This document shows, one piece after another, positions 1 to 7,360 of a DNA stretch of 14,383 nucleotides. Position 1 is the first letter of the stretch; every line of letters starts with the position of its first letter. Made by a program: the position numbers and the translations under genes. The DNA is from CAMEON01 sp045577755 (lineage in GTDB: Bacteria; Bacillota; Clostridia; Oscillospirales; CAG-272), in assembly GCA_045577755.1 (NCBI GenBank), contig JAZNJA010000113.1:1-14383 (forward strand), given 5' to 3'. The notes beneath the pieces were generated by a model. The model had not been told where the DNA came from, did not search any database, and worked only from the letters and a program-made list of their open reading frames with translations.

Positions 1-3
1 TCA

Positions 4-63
4 TTGTTGTATAATTACCTCGCTTTCTTGTAGGGTTTTTGTAGCAATTAAATTATACAACAA
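4..63. repeat. 13-bp perfect inverted repeat, each arm containing TATAAT
   Basis: TTGTTGTATAATT at 4-16 is the exact reverse complement of AATTATACAACAA at 51-63, with 34 bp between. The right arm carries the -10 of the leftward promoter. The left arm covers the stretch between the possible ribosome binding site and the ATG at 4-2, and reads TATAAT (10-15) on the plus strand. It could be a paired operator or two opposed -10 regions; the sequence alone does not decide. Confidence 0.6.
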
Positions 64-80
64 AGCAAGCGGTTGTTCAA
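52..80 (-). promoter_or_regulatory. Leftward promoter for a gene starting at the window edge
   Basis: On the minus strand a TTGAAC -35 (75-80) and a perfect TATAAT -10 (52-57) are separated by exactly 17 bp. The inferred transcript starts near position 45 and runs left. It passes a GAGGT stretch (17-21) and reaches an ATG at 4-2, so a gene probably begins there and continues outside the window. The spacing from GAGGT to that ATG is about 12-13 nt, longer than ideal, so the start is uncertain. The -35 lies inside the stem of the hairpin at 67-106. Confidence 0.5.
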
Positions 81-111
81 GCCCTTTCGGTTTTGAACAA
101 CCGCTTTTTTT
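67..111 (+). terminator. Rho-independent terminator, 14-bp perfect stem
   Basis: AAGCGGTTGTTCAA (67-80) pairs perfectly with 93-106 around a 12-nt loop, and T residues run from 105 to 111 on the plus strand. On the minus strand the hairpin is preceded by A residues and followed only by a mixed T-rich stretch, so it is mainly a rightward terminator, possibly weakly bidirectional. The gene it would terminate lies left of the window. Confidence 0.75.
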
Positions 112-118
112 GATTTTT

Positions 119-147
119 GGGGGAGTTAATGACTCAGCCCCTTTTTT
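119..147 (+). terminator. Terminator-like hairpin with T6 tail
   Basis: GGGGGAGT (119-126) pairs with ACTC plus CCCC in 132-141, leaving a small bulge, and six T residues follow (142-147). It lies 8 bp after the previous terminator and points the same way. Confidence 0.5.
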
Positions 148-174
148 GATCATCCGTTTCGGTATGAGAACTCT

Positions 175-222
175 GCAAGCCGCAAGTGAGGATTTCACTT
201 TGAATTTCTTGGTGCGGCTTGC
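175..222. repeat. Nested hairpin, 10-bp outer stem
   Basis: GCAAGCCGCA (175-184) and TGCGGCTTGC (213-222) are perfect reverse complements. Inside them AGTGA (185-189) and TCACT (195-199) form a second small hairpin. No coding frame or T tract goes with it. It looks like a structured intergenic or dispersed repeat element of unknown role. Confidence 0.5.
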
Positions 223-263
223 CCCGAGCGTAGCGAGGATTTCGATCTCCCGTCCGGGTCACC

Positions 264-307
264 AATACCTGCATATGTCGAACACCTCGGCATATGCAGG
301 TATTTTT
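264..307 (+). terminator. Terminator hairpin carrying a motif shared with the tRNA-Asn trailer
   Basis: A 14-bp perfect stem (264-277 with 291-304) continues inward for about four more pairs, including one G-T pair, and leaves a 5-nt loop. A T-rich tail follows. The 5' arm and loop contain ATATGTCGAACACCT (273-287), which occurs again, in reverse, just behind the tRNA-Asn gene at 13703-13717. The bases before it end in GGTCACCA, like a tRNA 3' end, so this may be a tRNA terminator whose tRNA body is lost. Confidence 0.65.
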
Positions 308-323
308 CTTTCTAAAAATAGAC

Positions 324-356
324 AGGCGCGCAGCTCGGATGAGTTGCGCGCTTTTT
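324..356 (+). terminator. Terminator hairpin with T5 tail
   Basis: GCGCGCAGCTC (326-336) pairs with GAGTTGCGCGC (341-351) with one G-T pair and a GGAT tetraloop, and TTTTT follows at 352-356. It is the last of four rightward terminator-like structures within about 290 bp. Confidence 0.65.
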
Positions 357-492
357 GATTACGATCTTCGATTCCATCAGTTAGCGAATCTTTGATCTCT
401 TCTTTGACTTGACCATCAGCATACTCCACCCACGCACCGTGATTTATGCCGCCAAGCACGGGCACCGAAGAAAATGTAAGTGTTGAAAGAAT
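357..492. other. Intergenic stretch with no supported gene
   Basis: No gene with a ribosome binding site and a plausible protein lies here. A minus-strand frame reads a charged, protein-like segment between about 356 and 475 but has no credible start and runs straight into the terminator hairpin at 324-351. It may be a remnant of a lost gene. Confidence 0.4.
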
Positions 493-524
493 CCCCTCTC
501 TTGCCAAGGGGGAGCAGAGAGGGG
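493..524 (-). terminator. Hairpin downstream of gene A, possible terminator or dispersed repeat
   Basis: CCCCTCTCT (493-501) pairs perfectly with AGAGAGGGG (516-524) around a 14-nt loop. It starts 29 bp beyond the stop codon of the 553-2136 gene. On the minus strand it is followed by ATTCTTTC, which is only moderately T-rich. The loop resembles the GGCAAGGGGGAGC-type sequences repeated in many Clostridia genomes, so it could be a dispersed repeat acting as the operon's terminator. Confidence 0.45.
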
Positions 525-552
525 GAACTAAGAGAAGCCGGAAAAACTATGA

Positions 553-2136
553 TCAGTCCTTCTTCTTCAGAGCTACAGTTGCAGTGGCAGCAGCCAGAAC
601 GGCCACAGTTCCCATACCGATCACACTACCGCAGCCCTTCTTAGCAGGGGCGTCGGTCTCCGTGTCGGAAGTCTGAGTACCGTCAGTGGGATCCTGAGTG
701 CCCTCAGCGGGAGCCTCAGTATCCTGAGCTTCAGGAGCCTCGGTGGGGGACTCGGTGGGAGCCTCGGTCACAGGGTCGGAAGAAACGCCCCTCTCGGTCA
801 GCCAAGCGCCGGCGTATGCGTAAGCTTCCTCCTCAGATCGGAACATACCGGCGAAGCAGAGGTCGAACGAACGGCTCTCGGGATCGTCCATTCTCAGATC
901 AAGGCGCATGTCGTTGATACGGCCCTCCCACAGGTCGGTCAGATCAATGGGAACGAAGACGTACTCCTCGCTATTACCGTAGAACTCACCATCGTAGATA
1001 GAGAAGGGATTGACATGCTGACTGGTAGGAGCCATAACCTCACCGGCGCAGTACAGCAGGCTTCCGCTGTCAGCCCAGATGTTGCGGAGCATGACGCCAA
1101 ATACGGGGAAATCCTCAGCAGACCAAGACCAGGATCTTTTGGGAGTAAAGTACATGAACACAGAGGTGTCGGTGCAGTCAACGCGCCAAGTATCGTCACC
1201 GAGCACGGTGAAGGTGCAGTTGTTACCGGGCTTCATGTTGTATGTTTCGGGAGTCCACAGGATAGCAGGCTTGTTCGCCTCGACCGTGGAGGGATCAGCG
1301 ATATCAGCGATGGTCATCTCGTTCTCCTCGGGCTTCTTAGAGTCGGAGCCGACAGGAGTGGTAGCGTCAGCAGCGGACGTACCGTACTTCAGAATGGTCA
1401 GCGCGGCAGTACCGTCCTTAGCACCGGACTGCATGGTGATACCAACGTAGAACTCACCGTTAGCATCCAGCTTCTCCAGGAGAGCAGTGGACTCAGCGGC
1501 ACCGGGCACCACAGAGCCGTTGACCTTCATCTCGTACTCGGAACCATTCCAGGTAACCTCGAAGGTGTAGATCTCGCGATTCTGATCGTCCAGGGTAGCC
1601 GTACCTTGGGTAGAACCAATGTTTCTGAAGGTGCCACCGAACTCCTCGGTGGCGGGATCGGTCAGGTGAGGCTGAATGGCACCGTTGCCGTCACCGTTAC
1701 CGCGGATCAAGGACAGCCAGCCGCCGCCGTATGCGGTTTTACCGGGAGCGATATTCTTCTCCGTGTTCAGGTTCACGCAGATCCAATGGTCAGCACCGGT
1801 GCCGCCATCATAGGAAAAGTCGTCAATGCGAAACTCGACATAGATGCCGTCCTTGATGGACTGCTTTTCCTTGGTCTGCACGGTCATGAAGGGGGTCGTG
1901 TCCTTGTAGTCGGCAGGAACAACGGTGAAGCCTTCAGAGGTATACTCGTAACCGGCCTCAGGCTTGTAAATGATAGGCTCTTCACCCTCCTCAGGGGTCT
2001 CGTACTCGTCGGCAGAACGATAGGTGGTCCAGTCGCCCTCAATGTCAGCAGCGCCGGTGGTCAGCACGGCCACGGGGAACATGGTCAGCAGCATGACAGC
2101 ACAGGTGATGAGAGCAAGAATACGCTTGATGTTCAT
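553..2136 (-). CDS. Exported two-domain binding protein with C-terminal GCGS sorting-type tail
   Basis: This 527-residue protein has a signal peptide (residues 1 to about 30, hydrophobic core 6-25). Residues 55-250 look like a concanavalin/laminin-G-type beta sandwich, and 275-450 form a second jelly-roll-like module. That module has the same signature as modules in the upstream lipoprotein: an IDLTDLW strand, an LRLDLR-like strand and an aromatic strand followed by a SEEEAYAYA helix. A linker rich in Thr, Glu, Ala and Pro (454-498) leads to GCGS (501-504), a hydrophobic stretch (505-523) and KKKD. The tail is laid out like a cell-surface sorting signal, but without LPxTG. ATG 2134-2136 is preceded by AAGGAG six bases upstream. 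It lies 127 bp after the lipoprotein gene and is probably the last gene of the operon. No catalytic motif is evident, so a glycan-binding surface role is inferred. The exact family was not recognised. Confidence 0.8.
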   Translation of the reverse strand: MNIKRILALITCAVMLLTMFPVAVLTTGAADIEGDWTTYRSADEYETPEEGEEPIIYKPEAGYEYTSEGFTVVPADYKDTTPFMTVQTKEKQSIKDGIYVEFRIDDFSYDGGTGADHWICVNLNTEKNIAPGKTAYGGGWLSLIRGNGDGNGAIQPHLTDPATEEFGGTFRNIGSTQGTATLDDQNREIYTFEVTWNGSEYEMKVNGSVVPGAAESTALLEKLDANGEFYVGITMQSGAKDGTAALTILKYGTSAADATTPVGSDSKKPEENEMTIADIADPSTVEANKPAILWTPETYNMKPGNNCTFTVLGDDTWRVDCTDTSVFMYFTPKRSWSWSAEDFPVFGVMLRNIWADSGSLLYCAGEVMAPTSQHVNPFSIYDGEFYGNSEEYVFVPIDLTDLWEGRINDMRLDLRMDDPESRSFDLCFAGMFRSEEEAYAYAGAWLTERGVSSDPVTEAPTESPTEAPEAQDTEAPAEGTQDPTDGTQTSDTETDAPAKKGCGSVIGMGTVAVLAAATATVALKKKD

Positions 2137-2160
2137 AATTATCTCCTTTTTTCATTTTTT

Positions 2161-2181
2161 GCAATATACATGCAATATACA
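2161..2181. repeat. Direct repeat of GCAATATACA before gene A
   Basis: GCAATATACA occurs at 2161-2170 and again at 2172-2181, one base apart. It sits just upstream of the ribosome binding site (2143-2148) of the 553-2136 gene. It could be a protein-binding site or simple slippage duplication. No good promoter pair was found around it. Confidence 0.5.
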
Positions 2182-2196
2182 AAAGATTTGCGGGGA

Positions 2197-2235
2197 GGGA
2201 TAACGAGGAACCCCATTGAGATAGCTCGTCATCCC
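2197..2235 (-). promoter_or_regulatory. Hairpin in the spacer between the lipoprotein gene and gene A
   Basis: GGGATAACGAG (2197-2207) pairs with CTCGTCATCCC (2225-2235) with a single mismatch and a 17-nt loop. An outer ACAAAA/TTTTGT pair may extend it. It is followed on the minus strand by a C-rich stretch before any T run, so it is a weak terminator at best. An attenuating or RNA-processing structure that lowers or separates gene A expression is possible. Confidence 0.4.
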
Positions 2236-2263
2236 CAAAAAGCTTTTGTGCAAAACAGGAAGG

Positions 2264-5200
2264 TCAATCACCCACTCCGTTATCGACGGACATGTCATGA
2301 AGATTGCGGTCGTATTCCTCGGCGGCCTCGGGGCTGTGGAAGAATGCAACGTACTCAACGTCAACGTAACACCCCTCAGGGAGCGGATAACGGCCACCAT
2401 CGTCGTCGTTATGGATGCCCTCCAAAACGTCGAAACGGAAGAAAGACACATAAGAGCCGTCATACAGTCCCAGATCGATGATCGGCTGGGTATCAAAGAT
2501 AGCCAGATGCCACTCGCCGTCGGCGATAACGGGCTGCTTGAGGCTATTATGATCACCGGTGGGGGCTCCACTATAAGAACCGATATAGAACTGGGTATCG
2601 ACACCGGTAGCGTTAGTGCGGTAACGGATGACGACGTAGCGTGCGCCGTCAACGTTGAAGAAGGGATACCAGTAAGGATCGGGACCGATCGGAACAATAT
2701 GCAAATAGTTGTCAACGATGGATACGCAATCCGGAGTCAAGCTACCGAGATCGGGACGTGTGATGGTGGCAAGGTCTGCAGCCTCGAAGATGCTGATGGG
2801 AGCCATGGGATCCACGGGGCCGGGATCGGGTTCTGAGGGCTCCTCAGCAGTGGGACGATGGAGAATATTGTAATAGGCCTCTGCAGCGGCAACGGACTCA
2901 AAGAATGCCACGTACTCGATATCGAAGTAGTCGCCCTCAGAACCGGCGTTGGTGAAGAAGTCTATACGCAAGAAGTTGACCATATCGCCGGTAATGGAGG
3001 TCAAACTTTCAACCGTGGAAAGATCAATGACCATCAGATTCCAACCGCCCTCCATCCAATTGACGTTGAAGTGATCGCCCTGAGCGGTGATACCTGCACC
3101 GGAGCCAACGTAGAACTCGCCCATGGCCTTGGAATTGGTACGGTAGGCGATAGCCAGGATGTCGGACTGCACGTTTGCACCGGGATTCAGGATTGAGAAG
3201 TAAGGATCGCCACCGGTAGCGGTCAGACGAACGAAGGTTCTGTTATCCTCTGTGGTGACTTCGCCGACAGCCATATCGTTACCGGAAGCAGCCTCCACGG
3301 CGAGGTATGCGGGGTCAGCTATAGCGATGGGCTTGCTCAGGAAGTTTGCAGCGTAGCTCTCGGCGCTCTCGGCCGTGTTGAAGAAGCCGATGTAAGCGAC
3401 GTCGAGAGAACCCTCAACCTGGCCTCTGAAGGGATCCAGACGGAAGTAACCGATGTTACCGTCTGTGATATTCGGTACGGTAGACAGGTCAATCAGCATC
3501 AGATTCCAGTTGCCGTCCTTAATCCAAGGAAGAACAACGTGGTCGGTCTGGCCGTTGGGGCCGTTTGCGGTACCGATGAACATCTCGCCATCCTCCTCGG
3601 CGGTGGTGCGGTACACGATAGCCAAGTAATTGGGCAGTACACCCAGACTACTGCCAACGTTGAACTGGGGATCGCCGCTATTCACGGTGATGCTCACGAA
3701 CTCGAGGCCGTGCTCGTTCTTGACCTCCGCACCTGCGATGCCAACACCGGAGGTGGTAGCAGCATTGGCCAGGTCAGCGGGACCTGCGATGTAAACGGGC
3801 AGGGCAGGGTCAACGGTCTCGGGCTCGTCCGGAGTATCGGGCTCGTCCGGAGTATCGGGAGCCTCGGTCGCGTCTTGCTTGACTCTGAAGGTACGGTCGC
3901 CGTTGCTCATATCCACGATGAAGGAGAAGGAATAGGTGCCGTCCCCGTCGTAATGGGCCATGTAGCCGTCGTAGCCATTGGAGGAAGCGGTCTTGTACTT
4001 CACCCACGCACCGTCTACGTACTCCTCAATGATGGGCCGTACGTAATCATCAAAGCCGTACACGCGGACAGCCATGTTGTTGTCTGCCCCCGACAAGGTA
4101 AACTCTGCCACCTCGCCCTCGGCCTTGATCTTAGGCATGTAGGTATCGGGCAAAAGAGTACCCGTCTTGACGTTGGCCTTGATGGGATCCAGGCAGGTAT
4201 CGTTGCGCACGTTCAGCACGTTGGAAATATCCTTTTCGGGGGTAAGCTGGGAGCCCCAGGGAATCAGGATCATGTTGATGTTGATGGTATCTCCCGCCTT
4301 CAAGGTCACCTCGCCCAGGTCGAAGGACAGGGAGACATAATTCTTGTCGCCACTGTAGGTCTCGGAGAGAACCATGTTGCCCGTAAATACCTCGCCGCTC
4401 AAGGTAAGCGCGTAATCCTTGATCACAGCCGCCAGGTTGACGTATTCAGCGGCGGAGGTGTCCGACAAGGACACGAAGGGAGACTGCTTGCCAAGGGTGT
4501 AGTACCGGACCTCGTCGGACCTGCTGGTCGAGGTAACCACGGGCTTGTTGTTCTCGTCCAGGTAGCCGAGGGTTTGGTAGGTCACATTGTGGCTGTCCAT
4601 GGAGAAGAAGGAGAAGTCTTCTCTGAAATTCTTGAAGGAGACGTCCTTCAGCACCGTCATACGGATCTCGTAGTAGGTGCGGTTCTCGTCGGTCTGGGGC
4701 ATTTCCATGTGACGGTAATCAATGGAGATACACCCGTCATCGGAAAGGTGACCCATCCTTACGTCAGCGTACACGGGACCGTAGGACAGGATCTCGTCCA
4801 CAGTCTTCTCAGAGGCGTAATCGTTCCCCTCCGCGTCGGTGTATTGCAGGAAGTAAAGGCGGCCGCCCGAGTGGTGCTGGGGCTGAGACTCCCACAAAGG
4901 AGCAGACATACCGCGGAAATCGGGAAGGAACCAGCTGTCCTTGTTGTTTACGTAGAAGGAGGCAATGCAGTTGGTCTCGGTGACACCGGTAGACAGGTGG
5001 TAGTAGGGACAGCCGAACTGGACAGTTGAGATCTGCTTCAGAGGGAAGATACCCCAGTTCTGGTAGAGATTGAGCACCGAGAACTCCACGCTCTCTCCGC
5101 TCTTGACGGTCATAGGGAAATAGACCTCGGCGTACATGGAATCGCCGTGATCGATAATGGGCTCCTCGTTCTCACCCTGGAAATTCTTGCAGACCTGCAA

Positions 5201-7279
5201 GAGGTAGGGCATGACCCGTCCCTCCTTATCCAGAAGAGCCGCGCACTCCAAGCTGCCCGAATAGGCATAGGTGTACATATAGATGTTACGGTCGTTGGCA
5301 TCGCCCTCCACCTTTACGTCAACACGGTAGTGGCGGTCGGGATGCTGGTAGTAGGCCTCGTTGAAGCCCGTACCCTGCAGCTCCAGGCGGTATGCGCCGC
5401 GAAGGGCGTCGTAGCCCAAGGATTTGCCGTTAAAGCGATTGGTGGTGACGGTTACCGTCAGAGGATTGCGCTCCTCGCGGACGGCCTTGCGGAAGCCATC
5501 GAAGCTGTGGGTGGAATCGTTGTAGATACGCTGGCCGAGGTTGATCTCGTCATGCGCCTTGTAGGAGGCCTTGGCGGCGGCCTTCTGATCGATCACGTAG
5601 CAGCCGTCCTTTTCGGTAACGGTCATGCTACCCACGCCCTCATCCAGGGTCAGGATATAACCGAACACGCCGGCGCGATCCACGTCAAAGGCCACGGCTA
5701 CGGCGGTGCTCCAATCCACCCCTTCAAGAGAGGTATGCTCACCGCTCCCGTCGATCACCAGCAGAGATCTTACACGGGATTTCTCAATGGCGGTCTCCAT
5801 ACCGTAGGTCTTCAAATCCGTGACATCATTGATAGCGATCAGATGAACGGCCGAATGGAGCTTGTCGGAATAGGTGTAGAGAACGCGATCCATGACCACG
5901 GCGGGAGCGTCCGAGGCGTTGGTCTTGACAGCCTTGATTTCCTTCACCTCCACCGTTTCTCCGTCCTTACCGCCCATCAAGTCCAGGCGAAGGGTGTTCA
6001 GAATACCCTCGTAGTCCGTGACGTTCTTCAAGTATACGGCATAGGTACGCATCTCACCGGGGACCACCTTGAAGGAAACGTTCTGCTCGGCGTTGATGCC
6101 GTTGTGGGGGCCTGCACCCAGCCAGAACTGTGCCGAAGTGGAGGACTCCGTCTTCATGGTGATCAGAATGGTATCATATGTATCGGCATCCACATTATAT
6201 TTGCGGGGGAAGGTAATATAAGGATCCTTGTTGGACGTCACGGAGATGATCAAGGAGCCCGTCTGATCGTCCTTTTGGGCCGTAGCATCGTTGCCGCTCA
6301 TACGCTTGAAGCCCTTCAGCATATCCACGGGCTCTGCCGACTCATCCACCTCGAGAGAAGGAATAAAGCTCTCGCCGTGAATGTGGGTCTCGTAGAAGTA
6401 AGCACCGTAGCGGAAGATATTCATGTCGGCGACATCCACGGAATCCTTGGAATAGAAGCGCCCGTTGGCAGTCTCCACGTAGGCGGACATGGTATCCCGC
6501 AGGTAGGGGATGCCGTACTCGTTGACCATGGAGGAGATCTGGCGGTTCCCTTCCTCAGCCATGTTATGGGTAATGGACATGGTTTGGTTGGTCATGACGA
6601 AGGCTTGGCGACGGCCGTCGGTGTAGTAGCCCTGAACGTCGTTGGCCACGCTGCCTGCGTAGGCGATGCTGGCGGCGTAGGGGCCAGTCAGGGTGGGGAT
6701 ATCCTCTGCGGCGGGCTCACCCACGGCCTTACAGACGTAGCCCTGCTTGAGGGCCAAGCGGTTGCCGTCGGAGATCAGGTCGGCGGTCAAGCGAGCGAGC
6801 GCCTCGGTCATACCCGACTCACTGTTGGCACCGATGAAGAGCTTTTCTCCGATGGCGGCCACGTGGTAGCCCAGGATGCCCACCTCAAAGAAATCCTTGG
6901 CCAGCTCGGAGTTGCGGTTGGTATAGCCCACCACGATCTCCTTGGCGGTAGACGTGGCAGAGGTATCCACCGTGGGGGTGACCGTCACGCCCAGCTCTGC
7001 CAGCGTGGCCACCAGACGATCGGCAGCCTCCAGCTCCCAGGCGGCGGCGTAATCGGGGACAACGATGGTATATTCCGTCTGCCCGTCGGCAGCCAGAAGA
7101 AGGGTATTTTCAAAGGCATCGGGTCCTTGCGGCTCGGTCTCGATGGGGAGAGCGCCCGTGTCGGGAGCAGTCGTTCCCTCGGTCGTACCGGGAGAGCGCC
7201 TGCACCCTGCCAAGGATGCCGGCACCAACATGAGAAGTGCCAAGACCGTAGCAACAATGCGGATAAAATTGTGTTTCAT
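2264..7279 (-). CDS. Very large multidomain surface lipoprotein, probable polysaccharide-binding or degrading protein
   Basis: This 1671-residue protein opens with a lipoprotein signal and lipobox LAGC (Cys26), followed by a Thr/Pro/Glu-rich tether. Residues 58-182 resemble the alpha/beta N-terminal domain found in front of GH20 and GH67 enzymes. Residues 345-450 form a jelly-roll-like module. Residues 600-1010 are a long beta- and aromatic-rich region that I cannot assign, including CPYYHLSTGVTETNC (757-771) and a Trp/Phe/His-rich stretch at 783-803. After a Pro/Asp/Glu linker (1135-1160), three related modules follow: 1161-1317, 1318 to about 1480, and 1492-1671. They share DPxF, YRTN, a W-LMVIDLS strand, an RxDxF strand and a YVAFF-SxEAAExY end. 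ATG 7277-7279 has AAAGGAG ten bases upstream. It follows the solute-binding protein gene by 81 bp with no visible promoter, so co-transcription is likely. Lipid anchoring outside the membrane is well supported. Glycan binding is inferred and catalysis is unproven. Confidence 0.85.
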   Translation of the reverse strand: MKHNFIRIVATVLALLMLVPASLAGCRRSPGTTEGTTAPDTGALPIETEPQGPDAFENTLLLAADGQTEYTIVVPDYAAAWELEAADRLVATLAELGVTVTPTVDTSATSTAKEIVVGYTNRNSELAKDFFEVGILGYHVAAIGEKLFIGANSESGMTEALARLTADLISDGNRLALKQGYVCKAVGEPAAEDIPTLTGPYAASIAYAGSVANDVQGYYTDGRRQAFVMTNQTMSITHNMAEEGNRQISSMVNEYGIPYLRDTMSAYVETANGRFYSKDSVDVADMNIFRYGAYFYETHIHGESFIPSLEVDESAEPVDMLKGFKRMSGNDATAQKDDQTGSLIISVTSNKDPYITFPRKYNVDADTYDTILITMKTESSTSAQFWLGAGPHNGINAEQNVSFKVVPGEMRTYAVYLKNVTDYEGILNTLRLDLMGGKDGETVEVKEIKAVKTNASDAPAVVMDRVLYTYSDKLHSAVHLIAINDVTDLKTYGMETAIEKSRVRSLLVIDGSGEHTSLEGVDWSTAVAVAFDVDRAGVFGYILTLDEGVGSMTVTEKDGCYVIDQKAAAKASYKAHDEINLGQRIYNDSTHSFDGFRKAVREERNPLTVTVTTNRFNGKSLGYDALRGAYRLELQGTGFNEAYYQHPDRHYRVDVKVEGDANDRNIYMYTYAYSGSLECAALLDKEGRVMPYLLQVCKNFQGENEEPIIDHGDSMYAEVYFPMTVKSGESVEFSVLNLYQNWGIFPLKQISTVQFGCPYYHLSTGVTETNCIASFYVNNKDSWFLPDFRGMSAPLWESQPQHHSGGRLYFLQYTDAEGNDYASEKTVDEILSYGPVYADVRMGHLSDDGCISIDYRHMEMPQTDENRTYYEIRMTVLKDVSFKNFREDFSFFSMDSHNVTYQTLGYLDENNKPVVTSTSRSDEVRYYTLGKQSPFVSLSDTSAAEYVNLAAVIKDYALTLSGEVFTGNMVLSETYSGDKNYVSLSFDLGEVTLKAGDTININMILIPWGSQLTPEKDISNVLNVRNDTCLDPIKANVKTGTLLPDTYMPKIKAEGEVAEFTLSGADNNMAVRVYGFDDYVRPIIEEYVDGAWVKYKTASSNGYDGYMAHYDGDGTYSFSFIVDMSNGDRTFRVKQDATEAPDTPDEPDTPDEPETVDPALPVYIAGPADLANAATTSGVGIAGAEVKNEHGLEFVSITVNSGDPQFNVGSSLGVLPNYLAIVYRTTAEEDGEMFIGTANGPNGQTDHVVLPWIKDGNWNLMLIDLSTVPNITDGNIGYFRLDPFRGQVEGSLDVAYIGFFNTAESAESYAANFLSKPIAIADPAYLAVEAASGNDMAVGEVTTEDNRTFVRLTATGGDPYFSILNPGANVQSDILAIAYRTNSKAMGEFYVGSGAGITAQGDHFNVNWMEGGWNLMVIDLSTVESLTSITGDMVNFLRIDFFTNAGSEGDYFDIEYVAFFESVAAAEAYYNILHRPTAEEPSEPDPGPVDPMAPISIFEAADLATITRPDLGSLTPDCVSIVDNYLHIVPIGPDPYWYPFFNVDGARYVVIRYRTNATGVDTQFYIGSYSGAPTGDHNSLKQPVIADGEWHLAIFDTQPIIDLGLYDGSYVSFFRFDVLEGIHNDDDGGRYPLPEGCYVDVEYVAFFHSPEAAEEYDRNLHDMSVDNGVGD
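3821..3856 (-). repeat. Two perfect 18-bp tandem repeats in the lipoprotein linker
   Basis: GGGCTCGTCCGGAGTATC occurs twice back to back, followed by a further GGG. On the coding strand it encodes the repeated PDTPDE linker around residues 1141-1153. Perfect identity suggests recent slippage and possible length variation between strains. Confidence 0.85.
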
Positions 7280-7360
7280 GGTATACGTACTCCTTTCACT
7301 TACCGTTTAGAATGGTTGGTAGAACATATGCTTGCACGGGAAACGGGAAACCATACCCGA

